Positions 7,373-15,186 of a stretch of 35,633 nucleotides of DNA are shown in pieces. A program made the translations under genes and the position numbers. Position 1 is the first letter of the stretch; every line of letters starts with the position of its first letter. The stretch comes from Candidatus Aquivivens invisus (GTDB lineage: Bacteria; Omnitrophota; Gorgyraeia; Aquiviventales; Aquiviventaceae), in NCBI GenBank assembly GCA_001804415.1, contig MHGA01000022.1:1-35633 (forward strand). The letters run 5' to 3'. Below the pieces are notes generated by a model. The model was not told where the DNA came from and made no database searches. It saw nothing but the letters and a program-made list of their open reading frames with translations.

Positions 7373-8940
7373 AACCACCCGTGGACGATCCGCCCATCTT
7401 CTTGAAGGTGCCGCGCCAGCCAGCGGCGTATCGTGCCGTCGAGGAACGCCTCCGCGACTATCGCGACGTCGCCGTCCCGCGCAGCGAGGCGCAATCCCGC
7501 GAGCAAGCCTCGCGGTGCCTCGCCTGTTTCCTTCCGTTCTGCCACTGGAGCTGCCCGCTGGGCAATCACGTGCCGGATTGGAACCAGGCCGTGGCCGAGG
7601 GACAGTGGGAGCGCGCGTATCGGCGATTGCAGGAGACGAACAACTTTCCGGAGGTCACGGCGCGCATCTGCCCGGCCATGTGCGAGGCAGCCTGCGTCCT
7701 GAATCTAAGCGGCGGGGAGCCGGTGACGATCCGCGAGGATGAGCTGGCCGTGATTGAGCGCGCGTTTCAGTCGGGACTGGTGGTGCCGGAGCCGCCCAGC
7801 CGGCGGACCGGCAAGTCGGTCGCCGTGATCGGCTCAGGCCCGGCGGGCTTAGCCTGCGCCGATCAGCTCAACAGCGTCGGGCACCGCGTCGTGGTCTTCG
7901 AACGGGACGAGAAGCCCGGGGGCATCTTGCGCTACGGAATCCCAGACTTCAAGCTGGAGAAATGGGTGCTGGATCGCCGGCTGAAGCTGCTGGAAGCAGA
8001 AGGGATCGAGTTCGTGACGCACACCGCCGTCGGGAAGGACTATCCGGCGGCGTCGCTGCGGAAGGCGTTTGACGCGGTGTGCGTGGCCGTCGGGTGCCGT
8101 GTGCCGCGGGATTTGCCGATCGAGGGTCGAGGGTTGAACGGCATCCACTTCGCGATGGACTTCCTGACGCAATCCAATCGCCGAGTCGCAGGCGAGGACG
8201 TTGCTGCGCCGCAGCTCATCGACGCGAAGGACAAGCGCGTGGTCGTCCTGGGCGGCGGCGATACCGGCGCCGACTGTGTCGGGACGGCGAACCGGCAGGG
8301 TGCTACCAGCGTCACGCAGCTGGAGATTCTTGCGAAACCGCCTGAGACAAGACGGCCGCGCGATCTGTGGCCGGACTGGCCGAACATCCTCCGGACTTCG
8401 AGCAGCCACGAGGAAGGCGTCCGGCGCGAGTGGGGCGCGCAGACGAGACGATTTCTCGGACGGGACGAGCGGGTGACGGGGCTTGAGTGCGTGCGCGTTG
8501 AGTGGGTTCACCCCGCCCCCAGCCGAACGGACGTTGATCGACCGATCAAGGTTCGCACCGCTGATGCTCATTGGAGCGTTACCAAGCTGTCCACTGTTAG
8601 TTGCGCTGGGGGCGGGGTAAAAGCCGAGGGAGCGGGCAGGCCGAGTCCGAAAGAGATTCCTGAGACGGCCTTCACGGTTGAGGCGGATCTGGTGCTGTTG
8701 GCGATGGGGTTCGTCGGGCCGCAGCGGCATCCCCTCATCGAGGCGCTGGGACTCCGCGCGGATGCGCGAGGCACCCTCGAGACCGATGCCGATGCCCAGA
8801 CCTCCGTGCCCGGCATCTTTGCGGCGGGGGACGCCAGGCGCGGCCAGTCGCTGGTCGTTTGGGCGATCGCCGAAGGCCGCCGCGCCGCGCGCGCCATCGA
8901 TGCCTACCTGACGGGCCGCTCGGATCTCCCCGTACTCTAA
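7369..8940 (+). CDS. GltD-like oxidoreductase, paralogue 3, with in-frame palindrome
   Basis: 523 residues, the most GltD-like of the three: C50/C53/C58/C62, NNFPEVTARICPAMCEAACV (C101/C105/C109), FAD fold VIGSGPAGLACADQL, canonical GGILRYGIPDFKLEK, NAD(P) fold VLGGGDTGADCVGTA, EADLVLLAMGFVGP and GIFAAGDARRGQSLVVWA. It would oxidise or reduce NAD(P)H through FAD and Fe-S clusters. Residues 381-417 are extra relative to the family and are encoded by a palindromic element (8509-8619, exactly 37 codons). Without them the protein would be 486 residues, the usual GltD size. The ATGA overlap with the preceding gene fixes the start. It is the last gene of the block and converges on the barrel gene. 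Confidence 0.85.
   Translation: MKPPVDDPPIFLKVPRQPAAYRAVEERLRDYRDVAVPRSEAQSREQASRCLACFLPFCHWSCPLGNHVPDWNQAVAEGQWERAYRRLQETNNFPEVTARICPAMCEAACVLNLSGGEPVTIREDELAVIERAFQSGLVVPEPPSRRTGKSVAVIGSGPAGLACADQLNSVGHRVVVFERDEKPGGILRYGIPDFKLEKWVLDRRLKLLEAEGIEFVTHTAVGKDYPAASLRKAFDAVCVAVGCRVPRDLPIEGRGLNGIHFAMDFLTQSNRRVAGEDVAAPQLIDAKDKRVVVLGGGDTGADCVGTANRQGATSVTQLEILAKPPETRRPRDLWPDWPNILRTSSSHEEGVRREWGAQTRRFLGRDERVTGLECVRVEWVHPAPSRTDVDRPIKVRTADAHWSVTKLSTVSCAGGGVKAEGAGRPSPKEIPETAFTVEADLVLLAMGFVGPQRHPLIEALGLRADARGTLETDADAQTSVPGIFAAGDARRGQSLVVWAIAEGRRAARAIDAYLTGRSDLPVL
8509..8619. repeat. Palindromic element inserted in frame in a GltD-like gene
   Basis: The outer arms ACCCCGCCCCCAGC (8510-8523) and GCTGGGGGCGGGGT (8605-8618) are perfect 14-bp inverted repeats. 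Inside is the hairpin TTGATCG-ac-CGATCAA (8534-8549). Size and plan (outer arms around small inner hairpins) match the elements at 11092, 17383 and 25580, though the arm sequence differs. The 111-bp span equals 37 codons and contains no stop in the reading frame of the host gene. No clear target duplication is visible. Confidence 0.75.
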
Positions 8941-8958
8941 CGCTGACTTGGCAACATC

Positions 8959-10335
8959 TCAAAAGCTGTAGCGTGCCCGCACATACAGGTTATCGTTCTC
9001 TTCGAGCTGCCCGAACTCGGTCCAGTCATGTGTGCCGAAAAAGAGGTTGGCGCCCACGACCACCTTCCACCGGTCGCTGGCCTGCCACGTGAGCCGAGGA
9101 CGCAGATGCGCGTCATCATCGGTCGGTGAGTACAAGGCGAAGCAAGAGGCTTCGAGGGTCTGGAGCCAGAACAGCCTCGTGACCCGAAGCGTCAGCAGTT
9201 GCCGGACCTCATCGCGCGGCACATCGCCGGGCTGGAAACTGGCGGTGAAGTCGCCGAAGTCCAGCATCTGCTCCACGAAGTACTGGACGCCCAGCCGCAA
9301 GTCGTTTGGAAAATCCCGCTCGTAGCCTGCGAGGTATTTCATCAAGGCATTTTCAATCAGGCGGTTCTTGCCACTGCGATCCTCCAGCGAGTCGTAGTAG
9401 CCGATCTCGCCATAGGCGATGCCACCCACCCCTGGCGCAGGACCGCGCAGGCTTGCCCCGTACACGGCAAGCTCCGGGTAGAAGAGTTCCCGTGCGTCTT
9501 GGTTCTTCGTCCCTACGGCCTGCTTGAAGAATCCGCGGAACGCATACCCCGCCACCTCGTAGCTACTCAGGTTGCGGCTGATCCGGGCGGCCACCTCGGT
9601 CTGGTCGGGCTGGAACGACGGCTCGGTGAGCAGACGCTCGGACTCCTCACCGACCACGCGGCCCAGCAGGCTGTCAAAGAAGCTTAAGCCATCGCCGGTG
9701 ATGGCGGCATTCGGCGTAAAGAACGGGATGAGCGCCAGATCGAGGGCCGCCCACGGATGCACGATGGACACTCGGGCGGCATCGGAAGGGACTTTGAGAT
9801 ACTCATCGTCCCGGCCGACGAAGAACGAGACGAAGTCCTTCGGGAACACGTCGTTGATGAACAGCAAATCCCCCGTCCCCCAGGTGAGAATCTGCCGGCC
9901 CAATTTGGCATCCAGCCAGGGGACAGGACTGACCAGCCCGTAGGCTTCGCGGATCTCATACCGGACGGCTTCATCATACTCGTCGATCAGCAGATCGCCT
10001 TTGTAGAACAGCTCAGGATTCCAGGACGCCAGCCACGCCGCGGTCGGCTGCCAGCGCGTCTTCAGCTGCAGGCGCTGCTCCAGGAGGCTGAACTCATCCT
10101 TTTGGGTCCGTTCATCCCCCAGGAATTTGGGGCCATACGCCGCTTCAACAAAACCGTGAACCCCCGCACCAAAACGTTTGGTGTGGGGGTGAATCTCAGG
10201 ACGGGTTGCGGCAAAGGCCGGGCCTGGAACAAGCCCCAGGCTCACCGCGATGAGCCAGAGGCGTGGGATGAGGCGGACGCCGTCAGCGAACCCACGACGT
10301 GGGTGGTCGGCGTAGGGTGCGTTCCTGAAAGACAT
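8959..10335 (-). CDS. Outer-membrane beta-barrel protein (DUF1302-like porin)
   Basis: 458 residues. An N-terminal hydrophobic signal near residues 22-42 ends with AFA-A, a likely signal peptidase I site. The mature part alternates aromatic and polar residues in short strands and ends VRARYSF, with the terminal Phe typical of barrels inserted by BamA. Motifs such as LDAKLGRQILTWGTGDLLFI recall DUF1302-type proteins that travel with RND/MMPL permeases and lipoprotein-sorting-like proteins. It is last in the ArsR-led operon, and its start lies 53 bases inside the preceding gene (no other in-frame start precedes the signal). It may receive a lipid or hydrophobic substrate moved by the RND protein; the substrate is unknown. 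Confidence 0.72.
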   Translation of the reverse strand: MSFRNAPYADHPRRGFADGVRLIPRLWLIAVSLGLVPGPAFAATRPEIHPHTKRFGAGVHGFVEAAYGPKFLGDERTQKDEFSLLEQRLQLKTRWQPTAAWLASWNPELFYKGDLLIDEYDEAVRYEIREAYGLVSPVPWLDAKLGRQILTWGTGDLLFINDVFPKDFVSFFVGRDDEYLKVPSDAARVSIVHPWAALDLALIPFFTPNAAITGDGLSFFDSLLGRVVGEESERLLTEPSFQPDQTEVAARISRNLSSYEVAGYAFRGFFKQAVGTKNQDARELFYPELAVYGASLRGPAPGVGGIAYGEIGYYDSLEDRSGKNRLIENALMKYLAGYERDFPNDLRLGVQYFVEQMLDFGDFTASFQPGDVPRDEVRQLLTLRVTRLFWLQTLEASCFALYSPTDDDAHLRPRLTWQASDRWKVVVGANLFFGTHDWTEFGQLEENDNLYVRARYSF

Positions 10336-11092
10336 CCGGGGTCAGCCCCCCGTCATACGACACATCTTGCACGGCGATCTCCGTGAACCGCTCGTTGTCC
10401 AGGTCCTTCATGAGGCTTTTCGTGATCGTCGGCGTTCCGTCAATGGTCTGGATTTCTTGGGTCTCGTAGACCTTGTAGACGCGGCCCTGGAGGTTGTAGT
10501 GCTCCACTTTGAGCGGCAGGTGCGTGGCCGCATCAATCCAGAACTTGCGGTAGCTGAACTCCACCTCTCCCGGCCGCTTCGGCGTGCTCTTGACGACGGA
10601 GGCGCGGGACTCGCCGACCGCCTCCTCGCCCAGCAACTCGTGGTCGTCCTCGTCGAGATCGCGGCCGGAGACATCCTCATAGGTGAAATCAGAACCGGCG
10701 AAGCTGGTGCGCTTATCAGAGGTGGCAATCCGTTTGACCAAGTCGATGGCGGGCAGATACAGCCACCGGTCATCCTCTTTGCCGGGGCGCTTCATCACCA
10801 GCAAGCTCATGCCCTGGACATCGGCAGGTTCGTGGAAGTAGACGTAGTAGAACTGCTCCCCACCATCGGCCTGATCCAGCCGGAGCATGGTCAGCCGTCG
10901 ATTTCGCGCGTGCCCCTGGCGGCTCACAATCCGCATGGAGACCGCGGCTTTGCCGTCGCTCCGTGCATAGTAATACGCCTGGAGCATCTCCCGCATCGCC
11001 TGGCGGCCATCTGGCGGCTCTGCCGAAGCCAGAGACTGAGCGGGGACGAGATGACTGAGCACGATCGCCAACACCACCGCAGCACGCCTCAT
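10283..11092 (-). CDS. Outer-membrane lipoprotein-sorting-like periplasmic protein
   Basis: 269 residues starting MRRAAVVLAIVL, an N-terminal signal peptide (cleavage near SLASA). The mature protein resembles the LolA-like outer membrane lipoprotein-sorting family found beside MMPL permeases (VSMRIVSRQGHARNRRL, DDRWLYLPAIDLVKRIA, FAGSDFTYEDVSGRDLDEDDHELL). It probably shuttles a lipid or lipidated cargo across the periplasm. The ATG (11092-11090) is formed at the edge of the palindromic element: the element ends GTGGGA and the gene begins ATGAGG. An upstream in-frame extension would read through the element and lacks a signal peptide, so I reject it. Confidence 0.78.
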   Translation of the reverse strand: MRRAAVVLAIVLSHLVPAQSLASAEPPDGRQAMREMLQAYYYARSDGKAAVSMRIVSRQGHARNRRLTMLRLDQADGGEQFYYVYFHEPADVQGMSLLVMKRPGKEDDRWLYLPAIDLVKRIATSDKRTSFAGSDFTYEDVSGRDLDEDDHELLGEEAVGESRASVVKSTPKRPGEVEFSYRKFWIDAATHLPLKVEHYNLQGRVYKVYETQEIQTIDGTPTITKSLMKDLDNERFTEIAVQDVSYDGGLTPDVFQERTLRRPPTSWVR

Positions 11093-11195
11093 CCCACGCC
11101 CTGCGCGGGGCTGCCAAGGGCAGCCCGCTTCACGACAACGGATGGACAGAAGGGCGAAGCCCCGCCATTGGCGGGGCGCGCAGGGCGTGGGATCA
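11089..11195. repeat. Palindromic junction element between RND and LolA-like genes
   Basis: The arms TCCCACGCCCTGCGCG (11092-11107) and CGCGCAGGGCGTGGGA (11177-11192) are perfect 16-bp inverted repeats. Inner hairpins are GGGCTGCC-aag-GGCAGCCC (11108-11126) and GCCCCGCC-att-GGCGGGGC (11159-11177). TCA flanks both sides (TGA in gene sense): one is the stop of the RND gene, the other lies in the ATGA start of the LolA-like gene. Removing the element and one TGA restores a standard ATGA stop/start overlap. Confidence 0.85.
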
Positions 11196-13505
11196 TGCCA
11201 TCCCTCCAACCGTCCGCTTGCCAAGCACCCTGAGGAGCGCGGGCAACAGGAACAGCGTCGCCATGGTACTGAAGCTCATGAGGAGCGCGAAGAATACGCC
11301 GACTGTCACATACGGGGTCAGCGAGGAGGTGACGAGCGGCAGAAAGCCCAGGGTGATGACCAGCGCATTGCGCAGGATCGCGCGTCCCGGCTCCCCGAAC
11401 ATGTAGCGGTTGGTGGCCGCCAACTCGGGGGACTGCCGAGCGTGATGCCTGAATCGGGCCAGGAAATGGATCGCGTAATCGACGGCCAGCCCCAGCGCGA
11501 GAGACGAGCAGACGGCGATCGGCATGTCGTAGTCCTTGCCGACCCAACCGACCAGCCCGTAGGACAGCAGGATGGCCAGCGACAGCGGCACCATCGACAG
11601 CACCCCAAACACCAGCGAGCGGAACTCCGCTACCATGAGCAGAAACACCACGACGAAGCTGCCCAACACGGCTCGCAACATCCCCACGACCATCAGATCC
11701 TGCCAGACCTTGTTGATGTAGGTAAGGCCCGACCAGCGCAGCGAGATGCCGGCCGGCGGGGGATTCTCCCTCAGGAACGCCGTCAGGCGATCCTCCACGC
11801 GCTGCATCTGTTGGTTGTCTCCGCCCTTCATCTGGACCCAGATGTTCGCCGTGCGCGCCTCAGGATCCAGGAAGTTATCCAGGTCATCGGGATCCCCGGA
11901 GGACTGGAACAGGAAGAGGAACTGCCCGACCGCCTCTGAGGACTCAGGCACCGCATCGTAGGCTGGGGCATTGTCGTGGAGCACCAGGTTGATGCGCTTG
12001 ACGATGTCGGCCACAGAGGAGGTCTTGCCTACAAGCGGGTCGGCTTCCAGATGCGCCTGCACGCGCTCCAAGAACGAGACGGCTTCGGGCTGCTTAAACG
12101 CCTCCGGCCCCGGTCCTTCCGCCACGACGTAGGCCATGTAGGTGCCGCCGAAGAGCCGGTTCATCACCGTATCGGCCACCCGGATGCGATGGTGTGCCTT
12201 AAACCAGCGCACGGGGTTGTCGTTGACCCGAATCCGCAAGACGCCGGCGATCCCCACCGCGAGGACCACCAGACCGAGCACGAGCACCGTCCGGGCTCGG
12301 GAAAATGCGAACTCTCCCATCGGACGCAAGATCCGGTCAAGCCGCGAGGGACGGTCGGCCCCTGCCTGCGCAACCGCTCGCCTGAGCTGCGTGTCAGGCA
12401 TGAGGCTGATCACAGCCGGCACCACCATCATGGAAAAAAGCCACGCGGCCATCACCCCGAAGGCCACAAACAGGCCAAAGACGCGCACCGGCGGGATCTC
12501 GGCCAGGGCCAGCGAGGCAAACCCGATGGCGGTGGTGACCGAGGTCATGAGCATCGCCCGGTAGATCGGCGCCATGGCCTCCAAGAGGGCTTGGCGTTTA
12601 TCGGGCACCTCGCGGTAGCGGTCCGCAAAGCCGCTGATGATGTGGATGTCGTCGGTGATCGCAATCGGCATGAGGAAGACCGGGATCATGGAGCTCATGA
12701 TGTGGACCGTGTGCCCCGTGCCGATCAACAAGCCCATCGCCCAGAGCACTGAGCCCATGGCATCCAGGCCCACCGGCAACAGGAAGCCGAGGCGGCGAAA
12801 GAGCAGGAACACGATCAGCAGGATTCCCAGGAACGCGAGGGGGGCGACAATCGCCATCTGGACGAACATCTCATGGCCGAAGGTATCCTCCGCCACCGGA
12901 AGGCCGGCGAGGTGATAGGTCTGGCCGGGCAACAGCTCACGCTTGAGGATGGCCTCGATCTGGCTGGCGATCCGAAAGCTCATGTCCTTGCGCCGGATCG
13001 GGACATAAATCGCCAGTGCGGTGCCATCGGCGGAGGCGATTTTTTCATGCAGGAACGGGTCATCAGCGATCTCTTGCCGGAGCTGTGCAAGGCCTGCTGC
13101 GGTCTGGGGAACGTCCTGCATGGCCGAGTGGATGTCCAGGACCCCGCCCGAGGAGATTGCGTGATCCGTCGTGGTGAGGCTCACGACGTCCTCGACGATG
13201 ACGCCATCAATCTTCAGGATGGCTGATGTCACGCGAGCCACACGCTCCAGCGCCTCCTGGTGAAAGATTTCTTGGCGATCCACGATCCCGACGACGAGCA
13301 GATCGTGGATGCCGAAGTCCCGCTTCACCTGGTCATAGAAGACCCGGTCCGGCTGGCTGTGCTCCAGCATGTTCTCAGGATCGGTGTCGATGTGGATCTT
13401 CGGAAACTGCAGCCCGAACAGCACCGTCACGGCCAGCATGACCCCGATGACCGTCTTGGGATAGTCGAGGGCGAGGCGCGTCAGACGCTCAAGCGCGACG
13501 TTCAT
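11193..13505 (-). CDS. RND-superfamily (MMPL-type) exporter
   Basis: 770 residues, the usual size for bacterial MMPL/HpnN-like permeases. The layout is duplicated: one membrane helix (about 15-32), a large periplasmic loop, a helix bundle, then the same again. Recognisable parts are DTDPENMLEHSQPD after the first helix, FLMPIAITDDIHIISGFADRYRE in the middle bundle and ALGLAVDYAIHFLARFRHHAR near the end, the last with the Asp expected for proton coupling. It lies three bases after the ArsR gene and before the LolA-like and barrel genes, so the operon looks like an envelope export or lipid-trafficking system. Substrate unknown. The TGA stop abuts a palindromic element. Confidence 0.88.
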   Translation of the reverse strand: MNVALERLTRLALDYPKTVIGVMLAVTVLFGLQFPKIHIDTDPENMLEHSQPDRVFYDQVKRDFGIHDLLVVGIVDRQEIFHQEALERVARVTSAILKIDGVIVEDVVSLTTTDHAISSGGVLDIHSAMQDVPQTAAGLAQLRQEIADDPFLHEKIASADGTALAIYVPIRRKDMSFRIASQIEAILKRELLPGQTYHLAGLPVAEDTFGHEMFVQMAIVAPLAFLGILLIVFLLFRRLGFLLPVGLDAMGSVLWAMGLLIGTGHTVHIMSSMIPVFLMPIAITDDIHIISGFADRYREVPDKRQALLEAMAPIYRAMLMTSVTTAIGFASLALAEIPPVRVFGLFVAFGVMAAWLFSMMVVPAVISLMPDTQLRRAVAQAGADRPSRLDRILRPMGEFAFSRARTVLVLGLVVLAVGIAGVLRIRVNDNPVRWFKAHHRIRVADTVMNRLFGGTYMAYVVAEGPGPEAFKQPEAVSFLERVQAHLEADPLVGKTSSVADIVKRINLVLHDNAPAYDAVPESSEAVGQFLFLFQSSGDPDDLDNFLDPEARTANIWVQMKGGDNQQMQRVEDRLTAFLRENPPPAGISLRWSGLTYINKVWQDLMVVGMLRAVLGSFVVVFLLMVAEFRSLVFGVLSMVPLSLAILLSYGLVGWVGKDYDMPIAVCSSLALGLAVDYAIHFLARFRHHARQSPELAATNRYMFGEPGRAILRNALVITLGFLPLVTSSLTPYVTVGVFFALLMSFSTMATLFLLPALLRVLGKRTVGGMA

Positions 13506-13507
13506 CC

Positions 13508-13846
13508 TTACCTCCGCCGGCCGACGTGCTCAATGAGCCGTCCGCCTTCCGCCAACTGCTCCAGCAACACCTCTCGCAAGATCTCGCAGGCCTTGAGCAT
13601 CTTGGGGTTGGCGCACCGATAGTAGATGTTGAGCCCCTCGCGCCTGGTGGCCGCAATCCCCCGTTGCCGTAAGATCGCCAGATGCTGGGAGAGGTTGGCC
13701 TTGCGCACCTTGAGCCGCTTGGCGAGCGCCTGGACGGATTGCTCACCCTGCCGAAGGGCGTCGAGAATCTTCAGCCGCGTGGGATTCGCCATGGCCTTGC
13801 AGACTTCCGCGTGCAGGGCAACGAGCCGGTCTTCCATCGGTTGCAT
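13508..13846 (-). CDS. ArsR-family winged-helix transcriptional regulator
   Basis: 112 residues with the compact ArsR/SmtB fold: ANPTRLKILDALRQGE, then the helix-turn-helix SVQALAKRLKVRKANLSQHLAILRQRGI and the wing ATRREGLNIYYR. I see no ELCVCDL-type metal site; the cysteines are at about 16, 77 and 86, so the signal is unclear. It leads the envelope operon and probably represses it. A dyad in the upstream AT-rich region is a candidate operator. GGAGCC precedes the ATG at 13846; ATG 13837 (MEDR) is an alternative start. Confidence 0.85.
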   Translation of the reverse strand: MQPMEDRLVALHAEVCKAMANPTRLKILDALRQGEQSVQALAKRLKVRKANLSQHLAILRQRGIAATRREGLNIYYRCANPKMLKACEILREVLLEQLAEGGRLIEHVGRRR

Positions 13847-13871
13847 CGGGGGCTCCCTATAGGTTAGCTAA

Positions 13872-13885
13872 TTCGAATATACGAA
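13872..13885. promoter_or_regulatory. Candidate ArsR operator
   Basis: TTCGAATATACGAA has perfect TTCG/CGAA arms and lies in the only AT-rich stretch of the 182-bp divergent region (about 13859-13910), 26 bp upstream of the ArsR start. Position and symmetry fit autoregulation, but the spacing is short for an ArsR site and the assignment is inference. Confidence 0.45.
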
Positions 13886-13976
13886 ACTACTGTACTAGTG
13901 GACGAGCGAGCTGTCAAGCTCCGTCTCGCGCTGTGTCTCGTGCGGCATCGCGCCCCCCCGCGCTCGTTGGGGCTCT

Positions 13977-13990
13977 GTGACGGGCGTCAT
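13977..13990. promoter_or_regulatory. CRP/FNR-like dyad upstream of the AmrS-like gene
   Basis: GTGAC-GGGC-GTCAT keeps the TGAC-N4-GTCA core. TATCCG at 14013-14018 could be the -10. The start would then be near 14025, the dyad would sit at -41.5, and the leader to ATG 14029 would be only about 4 bases. Confidence 0.6.
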
Positions 13991-14028
13991 TCACGGCGGG
14001 GCGGGATTCTGGTATCCGTTAAGTAACG

Positions 14029-15186
14029 ATGGCCGGCTCCCTTACGCGCCGCGAATTGCTCCTCCAGTCGCTGCGCCTCGCGGGGTTGGTGGCGGCGCCG
14101 GGAGCGGCCGCCTGGCTGATGTCGCGATGGCCTGCGCCCTCGACGTTTCGCAGCCTCGCGACGGCGGCTTCTCCCAAGCTGCGCGAGGCGCGATGGTGGA
14201 AGACTGCCTGCGCAGGGGTGCAATGCACCCTCTGTCCCTTCCAATGCTTCCTGCCTGAAGGCAACCGCGGGATCTGCAACGTCCGACAGAACGTCGGCGG
14301 GAAGCTCTACACCCTCGTCTACGCCCAGCCCGTGTCCGTCCACATCGATCCGATCGAGAAGAAACCCGTCTACCACCTCTATCCCGGATCGCGCTCGTAC
14401 TCGCTCTCCACCGTCGGCTGCAATCTCCGCTGCGCCTTCTGCCAGAACTGGGAGATTTCCCAGGCGATGCCGGAGCATGCGAAAGGTGAGCTGCTGCAGC
14501 CGCGCGACATCGTGCGCAACGCCATGGAAACCGGCTGCCGCTCCATCGCCTACACCTACGCCGAGCCGACCGTGTTCTACGAGTACGTGTATGACACCGC
14601 CGTCCTCGCCAAGCAGCACGGGCTTCGCAACGTCCTCGTCTCCGCCGGCTACATCAATCCGGAGCCGTTGGCGGAATTGGCCCCGCTGTTCGACATCGTC
14701 AAGATCGACCTCAAGGGTTTCAACGAATCGTTCTACCGGCGCGTGGTCAAAGGCGAGCTGCGCTTCGTCCTGCGCACGCTGACCGAATTGAAGCGGCACG
14801 GGGTGCTGACCGAAGTGGTGAATCTGGTCGTCCCCACCCTCAACGACGATCCGCACGAGATTGAGCGGATGTGCCGGTGGGTTGTGCGGGAGCTGGGGGT
14901 GGAGACACCGGTCTTCTTCTCGCGCTTCACCCCGCAGTACCGGCTCCAGAATCTTCCCCCGACACCGGTCGAGACGCTCGAGCGGGCGCATACCATCGCC
15001 CGCGAGGCCGGGCTTCGCTACGTCTACCTCGGCAACGTCCACGGCCATCCCGCGGAGCACACGTACTGTCCGGCGTGCGGGCGGGCGCTGATCAAGCGGC
15101 ACGGCTACGTCGTGCTGGAATACGACCTGGCACCGGGCGGGGTGTGTCCCTACGACGGGACGCGGATCCCGGGAATCTGGACCTAA
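14029..15186 (+). CDS. AmrS-like radical SAM protein with Tat-type leader
   Basis: 385 residues, of the family of the AmmeMemoRadiSam radical SAM enzyme (related to pyruvate-formate-lyase activating enzymes). CNLRCAFCQNW gives the C131/C135/C138 [4Fe-4S] site that binds S-adenosylmethionine; CTLCPFQCFLPEGNRGIC precedes it and YCPACG lies near the end. The first 35 residues read as a twin-arginine signal: TRRELLLQ followed by a hydrophobic stretch and small residues. Export of a radical SAM enzyme is unexpected. An internal ATG at 14119 (MSRWP) would remove the leader and give a cytoplasmic form. The usual AMMECR1 and Memo partners are not in the window. The stop overlaps the convergent gene by four bases. 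Confidence 0.85.
   Translation: MAGSLTRRELLLQSLRLAGLVAAPGAAAWLMSRWPAPSTFRSLATAASPKLREARWWKTACAGVQCTLCPFQCFLPEGNRGICNVRQNVGGKLYTLVYAQPVSVHIDPIEKKPVYHLYPGSRSYSLSTVGCNLRCAFCQNWEISQAMPEHAKGELLQPRDIVRNAMETGCRSIAYTYAEPTVFYEYVYDTAVLAKQHGLRNVLVSAGYINPEPLAELAPLFDIVKIDLKGFNESFYRRVVKGELRFVLRTLTELKRHGVLTEVVNLVVPTLNDDPHEIERMCRWVVRELGVETPVFFSRFTPQYRLQNLPPTPVETLERAHTIAREAGLRYVYLGNVHGHPAEHTYCPACGRALIKRHGYVVLEYDLAPGGVCPYDGTRIPGIWT

Noticed and set aside
4534-8940. Glutamate synthase small subunits (gltD) as the primary call
   Set aside because: Three copies, no large subunit in the window, and an NfnA-like partner next to the first; only the family name is safe.
8941-8958. Terminator between the convergent GltD-like and barrel genes
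   Set aside because: Only 18 bases and no stem is visible.
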